Made by a program: the position numbers and the translations under genes
The notes under the pieces: generated by a model
Told to the model about the DNA's origin: nothing
Database searches by the model: none
What the model saw: only the letters and a program-made list of their open reading frames with translations
DNA from: Callaeas wilsoni
Lineage: Eukaryota > Chordata > Aves > Passeriformes > Callaeidae
DNA: 64,000 nucleotides
NCBI GenBank assembly: GCA_013398955.1
Contig: VWPU01006267.1
Location: 62,001-126,000, forward strand
Reading direction: 5' to 3'
Shown: positions 51,191-63,500 of the stretch, one piece after another
How positions within the stretch are numbered: the stretch's first letter is position 1
Layout of the letters: each line of letters begins with the position of its first letter

Positions 51191-54100
51191 CCTTACATTG
51201 TTGTTGTGCTGCCTTTTGAAACTGAAGGTGAGTCAGAACTGGCAATTTCATGCACTACAGTTGGTACTGCAGCTAAAAATTCTAGTGGATTAGCAGTTGA
51301 TTTTTCAGCACTTTTTACACAGACACATAGGAAAAAGATGCCTGTTGAACTTTTGGCTGCCTTCAAGGCCATCTCTTTACATCCACATCCCCTCTCCATG
51401 TCTTCCCAGAAAGAGCCATGCTGGGTTATGGTGCTATGTACCGTCATGATCTGTTTACTCTTTATAATTTCCAGTTAATTTCATCAGTTGCACATTACTT
51501 GAAGTAGTACTTCAGTTTGCCCTTGAAGTGTGCCCTCCTCCTCAAATGCATGCTTTGTTCTTCAATTTATTATACCACAGCTTCCTTAACATTCAGTTAT
51601 TTTCCATTTGGCATGCATAACTGGCCCAAACAAATGAGTAACTACAAAGTTTTGCATCCTAGCAGAATATATAGGCATCATCTTCCTGTCAATCTTGACT
51701 AAATGTAGGAACAGCACAGTAAGTTTTCTGCCCCAAGGAAATTCTCAACTTAAAAAATAAAAAGTTTACATACCACTATTTCTTCACAGAAATTAAAATT
51801 CTTTTTCTTCAAATTGTGTGTGAATGTTCTGCATATTTAATAATGAAATTAGTCCAGAAGAGTATAGATTTTCTTCCTATACAATAGAGAAGTAAAAATA
51901 TAGTGTGTCACAGTATAAATACAGTTATAAAGACATTTTCTCAGGCAATTTTCCCATTCAAATAATTGACATCAGATCTTTTTGACGTGACATAATATGA
52001 TTTATCACAATGGAGTCACATTGGTACATAAACATCTAGATTACCAGATATATTTATTATGTTTGGGACTTGCAGGGAGATGATGAAAGGAGGACAATGT
52101 AGTTTTCTTACTAACTCATTCCAACAAAGAGAGAGAAGTTCTCAGGTCTGTAAAGTTAACCCTCTGTCCTGGTTATAATATACAGCATGATAAATGACTA
52201 AATTACTGGCAGCTGAAACAATTTATAGGAAATGTGTTACTAGCAGCACATGCTGAAAAATGGATTTTAATTTTAAGAAGCTAAAGTTGCATATCCATAT
52301 TTTCTTCTCAATAGGAGAGCGACAGTTCATTATATATTTACAACTATTTCCAGTTCATCAGGTTTATTTGCAGATTCCAATTCTCCTCTAGGGATTCGCA
52401 CATAGCTGGGATTAAAAACTGGAGCACTTGTGATGCATGGACAACTATGGGACATTGGTACTGAAGAACGGATGATTCCAGTAGCAGGTATCTACGACCT
52501 TAAGGAGGAGCTTAGACAAACACACCATAGATTTGCCTGCAATAGCATGTGAAATAAACTCGTTTCACATTCATTCTTGTACCCAGTCACTTAGCAAGGG
52601 TGCAAAATCTGGTGTAACTGCATTTTTCAGAATGACAGTAGGAGGTCTACAGTATGTCATGACTAATTCTCACAATCACAGCCTACCTGTGGTTGTCACA
52701 GAAGTTAATGATGGATTGTTAGAAACCACTTCAGCCTCAGGCAAAGCCCTGGGAAGCTAACTACTAGGACAATCACTAATAAGCTGCAAAAACCAGCTTA
52801 TGAGCTATTTTGGGGATTAAATTTACTTTTTCTAATAAAGAGAAACTTTACTAAGACATCACCCAGTTTTAAAACCAGGCCCAAGTAGTAGTCAGATCAG
52901 TGCCTTTCCATCCATCACATAATTATGACAGATAGCTAGAACACATAGGAAACATTACAATTCATACTTACAGTTATTTTGAATTTATTTAAATTGCTAG
53001 AAATAGCAGGTAACTTTGTCAGATTTTAGTGAAGGTCATATACAAATACCACTTCACCTCCCTACACTATGACTTCTTACTGAAAACCAGCTCTGCACTA
53101 ATGACTCTTAACATCATTAACTCTTACTGCAGACAAGAACTCTGCCTCTAATCATGAAACAGAGTACCCTGGTTTAAGTCACGGTGATTTTGTCTGACTT
53201 TAAGTGTTGGCAGTCACTCATTAGAGCTAAAATCAAGTTCACGTTTTTTAGCTTGCCCAGGCTATGAAATTCTTTACTGCTCTAACATATTCGATATTTA
53301 CATTGTAAAAATGCCCTTGGTCCACAATGAAGACAAGCGGTCAGTTGTGCAGATACTGTTGAATAGCCTGTGAATGCACAGTATTTTCATAAGGGCATGT
53401 AGTTCCCAGCTTGTAGAATAAGACAGAAAATCCCTAAACCCTACAACAGTGACTCCAAAGTCAGTCATTTACATTGTTTACCTCACTTGATACAGAGGTC
53501 AACCGACAGTAAACGTGCAAAAAGCCACTGTTTCTCAGAGCTGCCAGCACTGGGCTGCCATGCAGGTTCACTTTCTTACTTTGAAAACAGGCTCAGCACT
53601 ATGGGGTTGTTTGCTTGCAACTCACTCCTGTGGTTTTTCATCTCCAACCAGTTCTGTAATCAAACCTGCAGAATACATACCCTTAAGGAAAAAGGCCTGA
53701 AAACTATTAGTAAATCAAGATGGCAAGAAACTAATCAGCAGGACTCCAGGAGCACCTTGGAGACACTCGTCTGCTATTGGCTAATGAGGAATGATGCCTT
53801 GCTTCTGACAATGAATGGAAGAAAAATAAAAAACAGCCTAGAAACAGAGGACTGCCCATGGCTTGTCATTGGTTTGGGAGTTTTGTGGGTTTGGTTTTGT
53901 TTTAATTGGAAGACCTTTATTACTCTTATAAAAGCCTAAGTGCATCTTAATCCTAACAGGAAAGCACTTTGAAGGATCTAAGTTTATCTGGCATCAAACC
54001 AGCTTTACATGTAGCGTGCAAGTCAGGTCCTCTTTTCTGCATGGAAGCAGGAAGAATATCTCAGTATTATCATTAAACTGCCATTCTGCAGATCTGGGCT

Positions 54101-55239
54101 AATTTCAAAGTTCAGTCACAGTCACTGGGTATGGAACAAGAAAGACCCATTCTGGCTGAAAGCTCAATCTAATCACTGTTCATAACAAACTCTAGTGCAA
54201 ACTGAAGTGCAATTAATAACTATTTAGTGAGCCAGTAAAAAAATAATCTGTCTTGCAAGAAAATACTTTTGAAGAGCTCAAAAGCAGTGCACTACAATTT
54301 ACCTTCAATTCTTTGTGATATTGCATTACTGGACAAATATTCTAAGAAATCAAGGTTATTATTTTGGACTCATTATGATAGAACCGAGGGACTTTAATTC
54401 TTTATTAACATTCTGTTCAAATAGTAATAGGTTTAATCTTATTAAATCAGATTATCCATATTTTTGAAGACCAAGAAACATATCAAAAATGGATTAAGCC
54501 AGAAGTTCATAATTGAGCTAAAAATTCAAGAAGTCGTAGTTGCATACTCCACAACAATGGAAAGACTAATTACTTTCTTTTTATTTCTCTATTTTCTCAT
54601 ATGTTTCCTTTTTGCCCACATTCCACACTAAGTCTACACGGTCATGAACTTCAAAGCTGAGTGGAAACAAACAGGAACAAACCTGAATTATTTGTCTTTA
54701 GCAATCTCTTTATGATTGGAAGATCTGTCAAAGGCAAATGAAAGGGGGGAAAAAACACAGGTCCTTCCTTTTTTCAAAAGGTATAAGCAAAGAGCTGAAA
54801 AAGACCTGTTAGATTGAATACAACTGTAACCCTAACACTGCCAAGTCCACCATTAAACCATGTCCTTAAGTGACACATCTACATGCTTTTTATTATAGTT
54901 TACAGAAAGACTTAGTGAGTCAGACCTACATTTGGCTGAGAGATTACCATAAGCAACGTTTAAACAGATTTTGCCATGAGCATCACTATGTACTTAATGA
55001 AAGTACCAATTAAAGTAGTAAAAATATCTTTGAGATGTACCTACACAATAAAACAGAATTAGGAAATGACCAGCACAAGATTCCCATCATCATCCTGCAT
55101 TGCATACTTAACTTTGGGTTTTCAAGGCATCTCCAGTTACAACATTGAAGCTTGACAATGAAAAATGTCAATGAAAAGCCTAAAAATTAAAAGATTAATC
55201 TATTTCCTATCACACATGCCTTTTATCCAGGGATCAGGT
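51191..55239. other. AT-rich unique DNA, no gene recognised
   Basis: No supported gene or mobile element. The longest open frame noted in the window lies here (53487-53939 plus, 150 codons), but it shows no domain or homology I recognise and has a composition expected of random AT-rich DNA. Confidence 0.6.
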
Positions 55240-55411
55240 CCAGCATTGGAACAGGCTGCCTAGGAACACAGCAAAGTCACCATCCCTGGAAGATTTCAAG
55301 AAACTATTCAATGTAGTAGCACTATGTTTAGGATGACGTGGTGGTGTTTGGTCAAAAGGTGGACTCAATAGTCTTGGAGGTCTTTTCCAACCTTAATGAC
55401 TATATGACTGT
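55240..55411 (+). mobile_element. CR1 LINE 3' end, plus strand, about 170 bp
   Basis: It carries 'cattggaacaggctgccta', 'gtcaccatccctggaagatt', 'aaaggtggactcaatagtct', 'tggaggtcttttccaacct' and the degraded tail 'gactatatgactg'. It stops about 20 bases before ERVL-derived sequence begins, so the two elements are directly joined. Confidence 0.93.
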
Positions 55412-55429
55412 GGCAAGATACTGCTGCCC

Positions 55430-56370
55430 AGGGGGAAAACCTGGTACATCACAGAAATGCTCATATACCAAGACCTAGGCCATTGAAGAGCATCAGATTA
55501 ACCAATAGGTAGATCACACTGCTAAAACTGAAGTACCTCAGATGTATCATAAGTGTGAATTATTTCTAGCTCAGTGGGCTCATGACACCTTGGGCCAAAA
55601 GGAAGGGATGTAGCACACAGATGGGTGATGACCGAGGGGTGGAACTTATCCATGGACACTCTCACAAAGGTTATCCATGAATGTGAAACACGAGCTGCAA
55701 TCAAGCAGGACAAACTTGTGTGGAGCATGGTGTCTGCAGTGTAAACGTGGGAGGGCCTGGCAGATTGGCTATAACACACTCCCACAAAGCCACCAGGGCC
55801 AGGGTCATGTGCTTACAGTGGTGGAAGCAGCCACTGGATGGCCAGACACAGATCCTGCGTGCCAAGCCACTGCCCAGAACACTATCCTGGGCCTTGAAAA
55901 GCAAGGCTTATGGTGACATGATAACCCAGGAAAAAAAGTGAGACAATGGGACTCATTTCTGAAAGAACTTAAAAGACACCTGGGCTAAAGAATATGGCAT
56001 GGAGTGGGTATGTCACACACACCAGCCTCCAGGCAAATCTAATGATATGATGGATTGCTAAAGATGACACTGAGAGCAATGGGTGAAGCGACTTTCAAAC
56101 ATTGGGATACATTTAACAAAAGCCATTTGATTAGTCAACACTATAGGATCTGCCAATCTGGCTGACACTGCCCAGTCAAAACTTTTATATACTGCGGGAG
56201 GGGATAAAGCTCCTGTAGTGCACATAAAAATATGCTGGGTTATTCCTGCCTCAGGCAAAGGATGCCCATCCATGGGATTGCTTTTTCTCCAGGGCCTTGG
56301 TGCACTAGGTGGGTAATATGGGAGGATGGGATTCTGATGTGTGTTTCAAGGGGATTTAATTTTGGATGAA
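55430..56370 (+). pseudogene. ERVL-class endogenous retrovirus pol remnant (integrase region), inactive
   Basis: Translated pieces in shifting plus-strand frames match the integrase of avian ERVL elements in the expected order: remains of the N-terminal zinc-binding region (about 55575-55690), the catalytic core (about 55690-56130) and the C-terminal part up to about 56360. The short frame GRAWQIGYNTLPQSH (near 55747-55791) sits at the first catalytic block, where the Asp is replaced by Gly. The second block is visible as DNGTHF (55942-55959) in another frame, followed at once by a stop. The position of the catalytic Glu reads Asn (56041). Several stops and at least one frameshift make it a dead copy. 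Reverse transcriptase and gag are absent from the window. Confidence 0.85.
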
Positions 56371-56837
56371 AATAACCAATAAATTAAATAACAGCCAATA
56401 AATTAAATTATATTCTATTAACTCCTATGTAATGCTATATGTTATCACTTTTATGGCAGCTAGTTGCCCATGACCACACTGGGCATCTCGTTGTACTGGT
56501 CCCTGCCACTCCAGACTTGGGGATCTGAACATAATTCCTTTTCAAACATCACATTAATGAAGAATGAACTTTCACGAATGAATGAATACTGGACAAGCAC
56601 AACAGTGATGGAATCAGAACTGGCTTCAGAATGCAACAACCCAACGCTATACAACACCTTTCCTGCCCTGAGACATTTCTGACACAGCATGAAGTCATGG
56701 ACTACATGAACTCAATGGAGTTTTGTAAGGATGGTCCATAAACTAAGGGAATTATATCCATGTGTATATAAATTGAAGGACAGGAAAGGTGATGGTGTAC
56801 TGGAAAGCAAGGAACCTGGCATGACAAAAGTGGTATG
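56371..56837 (+). mobile_element. ERVL internal non-coding region between pol and 3' LTR
   Basis: The sequence lies between the end of the integrase remnant and the polypurine tract of the same element. No envelope-like frame is seen, in keeping with ERVL elements, which normally lack env. It contains a 14-bp direct repeat, CCAATAAATTAAAT, at 56376 and 56395. Assignment to the element rests on its position. Confidence 0.55.
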
Positions 56838-56850
56838 GAATAAGAGGTGG
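56838..56850 (+). other. Polypurine tract of the ERVL element
   Basis: The purine-rich stretch GAATAAGAGGTGG lies just before the LTR start TG at 56855, where plus-strand priming occurs in retroviruses. It is interrupted by a T, as in related avian copies. Confidence 0.6.
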
Positions 56851-56854
56851 ATAC

Positions 56855-57437
56855 TGTTTTGGTTTTGTCTGTAATAGAATTGACTTTTTTCTTAGTAGTT
56901 GATACTGGGCTGTGTTCTGGATTTAGGATGGGAATAATGTTGATAACACATTGACAGTTTAGTTGTTGCCGAACAGTGCTTACCGTAGGCCAAGGATTTT
57001 TCAGTTTCCCATGCTCTGCCAGAGACCAGGTGCAAAGGAGCTTGGAGGGAGTGTGGCCAGGACAGCTGCCCTGTACCAACCAAAGGGACATTCCATAGCA
57101 TAAAATGTCTGCTCAGTATAAAAACTGAGGGGGCTTGGCTGGGAGGTGTCAGTCTCTGCTGTGGTGCGGGCCGGGCATCCATCAGTGGGTAGTAAGCAAT
57201 TGTACTCCGCATCACTTTTTCTTGGATTTTCATCATCTCTCTCCCTCTCCTTTTCATTAAAATTATTATTATGGTTTACTTTTTTTCCACCTCAATTACT
57301 AAACTATCCTCATCTCAAGCAGCAGCTTTCACATTTTTCTGATTCTGTTCCGCGTCTCAAGGAAGGGTGGGGAGAGGGCTGTGGGGAGCAAGCAAGCATG
57401 TGTGTGGTACCTTGTTGCCAGCTGGGGTTAAACCACA
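56855..57437 (+). mobile_element. ERVL-class 3' LTR, avian type, plus strand
   Basis: The LTR runs from TGTTTTGG to AAACCACA, about 583 bp, starting TG and ending CA. It carries family blocks such as 'gaataatgttgataacacat', 'cccatgctctgccagagacc', 'ggccaggacagctgccct' and, at the end, 'gttgccagctggggttaaac'. A TATA box (TATAAAA, 57117-57123) and a polyadenylation-type ATTAAA (57256-57261) lie in the usual U3 and R order. The position after the integrase remnant in the same strand makes it the 3' LTR. Minus-strand frames of 121 and 129 codons crossing it are artefacts. No matching 5' LTR is present in the window. Confidence 0.9.
57117..57123 (+). promoter_or_regulatory. LTR TATA box
   Basis: TATAAAA lies in 'ctcagtataaaaactg', the conserved promoter block of this LTR type. 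Transcription from it would run rightward into flanking DNA. Present activity is unknown. Confidence 0.6.
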
Positions 57438-60002
57438 ATGGTAAGATAAAGCATACATTTCTGTGCCTGACCTATTTTGAACCCATATAGGGAACACAAG
57501 AGAAATAAAAAGCTATAGTCCGGGAACTTGCTGTAAAGCTATTTCTTCCTTAGCAGTTCTGTTCTTCAGCATTCTCTCTCCCTTGCAATTCCCTGTAGTT
57601 TAATCCTTTTTTTATTTCCTTCCCTTTCCAAAAATACCCTCCCATGTTACCAACAGTTGCCAAAGGCCAATTGTGCTGAAAATAGAGGCTATTACTCTCA
57701 GAGGGAAAAGCAAAAGGACTTGTTTTATCTAACACTGTTAAATTAGCCACGTTTTTCTAAACTGTTTGACAGATTTCATTCTTGGTACATGACACTGAAC
57801 TTCAATCACTAAGTCTCCAATAGGGTAAAAATAGCAGTCAAAGTAAGTTCAGGCCCCTTGGGGTCATCTGTCGTTTACGTTATGGAGGAGTCTAGATGAA
57901 TTTAGAGGAATGAAACAAATAAGGTTCCAAGGAATTTACCCCACAATCAAGGTAAAACTGGAGAGCAATAACTTTTAATTGGAGAACTAGAAAAAACTTT
58001 TTGGTGGCATTTTAAACGTGCTTTAGCATTTTACAAGATTCTACATTACATTTTATGATGCTTTTCCATAACAATCTAATCACAATAGCAAACATATCCT
58101 TTTACATAACAAAAGAGGCTTCTTCGCCCTTCAGAGCTTGCTTACTCAAGACAAGACTGCTGCAGTTTACTTTTCAAATTCAGAAATGAATCCTGAACCA
58201 TCTACATCCACCATCTGCAATATTGAGGAAAAACATTTTGACCAAACAATCTCTGAGTACAGTTTTAACATTTGCTAGCTAAGTTCACAAGAAAGACAAG
58301 GTATGATAAAATTAAAACCTCGTTGAAGTGTGTCAGAAGCAAAGGTTCATCTCCTATTGCCAAATTGTATATGCCCCTAATACCCAGCTCCATATCCATA
58401 TCTGAAAATCTCTCTTCTAAAAGCTCTGATAATCACTTTGTAAAAGGCAGACAGGTACAAGCTTGCTAACTCCTTGTTATAGTATAGTTTTCTCTCAGAG
58501 CCTTACCTATCATGCACATCAACCTTTTCTTTCAAATACAGTCTTGTATCTAGTGACAGACTTCAGGGTGGATACACTGAAATTATAGTAATCTTCACTC
58601 ATAACCACATCTGCCACTTTCAACAAAAAAGCAGTAAGAAACACACTCCTTGCCCTAGAACTCCGGCAGTTCCAAATCCTTCATTCCTTAGCACCACAGC
58701 ATCCACTCATTTCACAGCTGTCAGAATGCTTACACCTGACAATCAATACGACTTCATAGATCGAACATACGATGAAGCTACTGTGAAATTTTTCTTACTT
58801 CAATGCTGGAAAAACAAGGAACCTTATAAAAACAACAACCACAAAGCAAAACCAAAACACACCTCGGTTGCTTAAACCCACAAATATAACTATAGTCTTG
58901 CTGTTATCTCCTGTAGCCATTACAGAAGAGAATGGCTTACAGAAATAACATATAGTCCCATTGGTACCAACCCTTTCTTTAGTGTGGATCCAAAAGTCTC
59001 ATGCAAGTCAGTAGCAGAGCTATGGAACACCAGCAGAATTGGTTCCAGAGAGCTTAATCCAAAGGTAGGATTCAGTGTGCCAGAAACGAATATATAACCT
59101 ATTATATCATAAAATCATCTGCAAAGGAAGCACCAAAGCCACTGGTAGGAACAGCAGCATTTATCAAGAGGCCCTTCACTGAACCAAAACTTACTGGGTT
59201 TCAACAGAAGATACTCTCTATTAAAATTTCCTTATTGAGTTCTTAAATACTGCAATGATCCACCACAAAAAGTAAATATCCATCAATATATTTCCTCAGC
59301 TGATATGTCTGGGTTGGATAGCTTTAAGTGCTACCCTTTAGCTCTTAAGGAGCTTTTCCAACTCTGAAAAAATTAATTTTATGTGCATATTTGAAACCCA
59401 CATTTTGTTCTCTTGCTGAAGACTTTTGTAACAGGCTTCAGCAAATTTTTCAGTAGGTTGGTTAGTAGTAACAGCTCAGAGTTCATATTGTGGTGTTGCT
59501 GAAATATGACTCAAGGTGCTTAAAGAAAATTCAGTCCAGGAACAATTAAATTCTATTCACAATTTTCATGCAGAGGAAAGCTGTTGAACATTCCCTGATA
59601 CTTGATTATACATTTCTTCAATGATCCCATTGATTAGGTGACTTTTTCAATCAAGTAAGGATGTCCATTTTCAGCTGTATTTTTCTGTACTTGATGATTC
59701 TCTCCGTGCTCTGATGCATTTATTTAATTTTAATTGAAGAGGCAGGTTGTTAAAATTCTGGAAAAGTATTTAGACTATATGAATCTTTAACAATGGTCAG
59801 TGATTAGCAAAGCCTTTTACATATTTAATGATGCAGTTTCTGGTAATGATACGCTGTTCACCATGCACATTGAATGTTGACGTGATTACCTGCATCTAAT
59901 ATTGTTTTCCTGGTGAATTCAGAGTGATTTGTGCAGTGAGTGGGCATGACAAAACTCAACAATCAGGCTTGGTTTGAGTGACTATTGAAAGCACTGAGAC
60001 AA
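57438..60002. other. AT-rich unique DNA, no gene recognised
   Basis: No supported gene or mobile element. A very weak CR1-tail-like string near 59310-59390 was judged insufficient. Open frames are short. Confidence 0.6.
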
Positions 60003-60225
60003 CTCAGAACTACAGAAGAATTTTAGGTTTAAAGGGACATCTGAGAGACATCCAGCTCAACCTTCTGCTCAAAGCAAGGCCAGCTTCAATTTTAGATTTA
60101 GTTGCTGAGGATATCATCTCCTCAAGTTCTGTCAAAACTCCAGTATGAAGATTTTGCAATCACTCTGGGATCTGCTCCAGTAACTAACCAGATTGGAGAA
60201 TTATTTTCTTTTTAATCTAGATGAT
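60003..60225 (-). mobile_element. CR1 LINE 3' end, minus strand
   Basis: The plus-strand text shows the antisense CR1 terminus: 'tttaggtttaaagggacatc', 'ccagctcaaccttctgctca' and 'aaagcaaggccagcttcaa', then the region ending 'gggatctgctccagtaact'. It is highly diverged and about 220 bases long. Confidence 0.85.
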
Positions 60226-60264
60226 TACCAGTTAGGCTTTGAAATACTTGCACTCTACTGAGGG

Positions 60265-60560
60265 TGGTGAGCCAGCCAGTTTCTCAGCCACCATGTAGTC
60301 CGCACTTACAACCCATGCCTCCTTGGTCTGACTAAAAGCATACTGTGAGAAGCCACAGCAAAAGTCTTGCTAAAGCTACGGTATACAACTTTCATTGCTC
60401 TTGCCTTGTTTGCAGGAGAGAAAGTCCAATGCTAGCACAGAAAGCAGCCATGTCAGTCAGGTATAATTTGCCCTCATTACATCGATGATAGATGTCCCCA
60501 GTCCATCACGTACCCAGAGGTGGCTTCACTAAGGACATAACATTTCATAAAGGTGAGGCT
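60265..60560 (-). mobile_element. CR1 LINE reverse transcriptase fragment, minus strand
   Basis: Read on the minus strand near 60340-60390 one frame gives VVYRSFSKTFAVASHSM, clearly the CR1 RT motif A block, with both conserved Asp residues replaced (by Ser and Ala). Antisense landmarks are 'agcatactgtgagaagcca', 'agtcttgctaaagctacgg' and 'agcagccatgtcagtcaggt'. It follows the 3' fragment at 60003-60225 in the correct order, but with far less sequence between them than an intact CR1 has. That suggests one old copy with an internal deletion, or two neighbouring copies. Confidence 0.8.
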
Positions 60561-63500
60561 ATTTGGGCTGTTGTCATTCTTGTCTTTGCTGAAGATGGAA
60601 GGAACACACCTTTTTCCAGTCACAATGCCCTCTTTTTTGATTTGGAATGCTTTTTTATCTCCCAGCTCCAAAGAATTCTGAAGAGTTTTTTCCTCCCCAC
60701 TGCATCCTATCTCCATTTGTAAATTGCTGTTGTAAGAAAAGCAGTGTCTTTTTTCCATCCCACCCTCATATTTTCTTTTTTTGCTTCACATTACCTATTG
60801 TCTGTCATCTATTTATTTCTTTACAACTGCAAAGATGATCTTGCCTTCCCACTGCCTAATTTCCTTCTTCAGTCCATATTCATCAGGAACAAAACTGCAG
60901 TGTTTTCTGTGTGGTATGAGACCAAATTCAGCAAATAAGTGGGGTCTTGGTACAGAACAGCCTCTCGCTGCACTGGAAATCTCAGAATCCCAGTAATCTA
61001 GCCAAACTGTTTGCTCCCTGTTAAGCCTGATCAAAACCTAACAGACACACAAAGTATCACCCAGAGTCTAAAATCAAAACGGTAATACAAAGCAGCATAG
61101 TGTCTATCAATGCTATTTCTGTGCTCAACTTTGTCACAGAAATAAAAGAAAATCTAAAAAACTTAAGATAATTTTGTAACAATGAACCAGTGAAACACTT
61201 GGCATATTACGTATTTAAATCTAATGCAAAAGAATAGCACTCTGCTGACTTCTTTCTGTGGCAACTCCCAAAGAATAAAAGAATAAAACATGATCATTTT
61301 CACCAGCAATTTGGTACTCTGGGGAAAGCAGAATTACATGTGTCATGCCCTGATAAATAACTTCTTTCCAGATGAATACTATCCTTTCATGTTATAAGAC
61401 TTGTACAGAAGCCCCCTTCACCTATAATAAGACCTTGGAGAAAGCTCTCTGTTTTCACAAGCAGCTTTCATACATGAATCACGTCTGCCTTCCTTGCTGT
61501 AAGTGCTGTCACCTACTCAAGGATTCTCACTCTTTTAAAGTCTTAAAAAGTGTTATGCTTTTAGAAAGGCTAGATTTTTATTTTAATAAAGAAGATTCAT
61601 GCCGCAATAATGTCCTATTTGAAAAAGTAACATTTGAAATGCATAATTGAAATATATTGAAGGTTGTCTCCTGAGGCTTATACTAAAATATCTGACTGAT
61701 GTTCTGTCCCTGACATCCAATAATCCTTTCAATGGTCAGCAGCTAAATATATTTATTATGTGCCATTGAAATAAGGTCTGTAATTAGAACTGAATTTTTG
61801 CTATGGATTTCAAACTAAGCAAACAAGGAAAGTTACTTCTGGGTGCATCCCTTCCACGGAGAGAAAAATTCAAATAAACCTCTCAGTACATAATCTTAAA
61901 TTATACTAATTAGACACTTACCTAGTATAACCTATGAAAATACAATTCAGGAAAGATTGCAAGTCTATTGCCAAAACTGTTATGAGGAAAAACTCTTGAA
62001 GGAATAACTTGACACACAGGGAAATGATAAGGTTCATTAATTGAGAGAGAGGATTAGGCTGTCTTGGACAGTGCAGATGTAGAGGGGACTTAATTATTTA
62101 AGAGGTTATAAAAAGATCTCAATCTGTATTATGTCTAATTTGCCCCTCTTTAAATTTGCCAGAAGGTATGACAAAGAAAAGATATTGAAACTTATAGAGG
62201 GAAAGGTCCTAACCCATGAGGAGGAGAATATTCTTCACATTCACAAGAGAAAGACCAAGAGTAACAGTGAAATAATGTACATACATCTAGGGAAATGTTT
62301 TCTCCCAGAATCTTTCAAAATGTAAAAAGCTCATCATCATATTATTAATAGACAGTATACACAATACAAGGCACAAAGTAAAATTAAAATATATAAGAAT
62401 CATAAACATCAAAATATTACATATGAATATATCACAAACACCTCCTTGTTTTTAGTAACCATGATCTGTAGTACGCGTGAACATGGCACCCTACCCTTGG
62501 ATAACTTCTCTGAATTTCTTACATGAAATCTGGTCAAGACTTTTATAAATGTGTTTATTCCTATTTCTGATATCAATGTAACCCCATTTCCTTAAAGCAT
62601 TGTATAAAGCAGAATTTACTGTGTTGTCTTTAAGGTCTTTTAATTATCTAAGTTTTTACTTCACTTTTGCCTAATCTCAGATTTAATTGTATATTTTTCT
62701 GTATTTATCTTCAGTGCAGTAGTTCCATCTGTCTCTACATCACATCTGTGCAACTTACACAGCATATTTTACAATGTCCTGTCATACCTTGTGCAGTCAT
62801 GCATGAAGGTACCACGTGGAGTCTGACACTTTCCAAATCCATTCCCAAATTCATTGCTCCTTTCCACATCAGGATTCTCAACTCTATATTCTCCCCATCC
62901 CTTATACACCCCATCAAACACTTCTCTTCACGTTTTGCTCTACTTTCAGTAACTTAAGAATCCAATCTCAAAAGAAACAATGAGACTAAGCACCCGGTAC
63001 ATGTAATTAAAGTCAATTTGGAAAACAATATTTGAGCTCTCTGAAAATATTTTAAGGGTGCCTGCTAATCACCCTACTGCAAGCAGTGTAACACTTTTAT
63101 AACTATTGAGAGCTATGAAGCATTGTACTGAATAACACAGACTTCCTAAACATCTTCTATATCTGTAAAGAAAAATAAAATCTGACTGCTTTTCTGAGTA
63201 ATTTATAGTCCTTTCTTCTACCACCTTTTGCTAAAAATTGAAATTATTGAATCTTTTTTAGTTAAGTGTGGTTGCACACAAAATGATAACGTCATAGACA
63301 CCTAACTGTAGCACTGAAAAGCCAGTATTTCTAATATTCATACAGATGCAGAAAGCCAAATCTAAACTCCCAGGAGCTTCTGTCAACTAAGAATGCAATT
63401 GTATTTTCAGCAACTCCTTGTATATGTGCTCATACATGAATATGTGCCAGTATGCACTTACATAAATCCTTCCTTAGTGAAGAGGGAGAGTGTCTAAAAA

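Noticed and set aside
53487..53939. 150-codon plus-strand open frame, longest noted in the window
   Set aside because: No recognisable domain, no supporting splice or promoter context, and a composition like translated random AT-rich DNA. One frame of this size in 64 kb on six frames is not surprising.
56702..57257. Minus-strand open frames of 129 and 121 codons
   Set aside because: They read the ERVL 3' non-coding region and LTR backwards and have no domain.
59310..59390. CR1-tail-like string ('gggttggatagctttaag', later 'ttttccaactctg')
   Set aside because: Only short disjoint matches and no ATTCTATGA tail; too weak to call.
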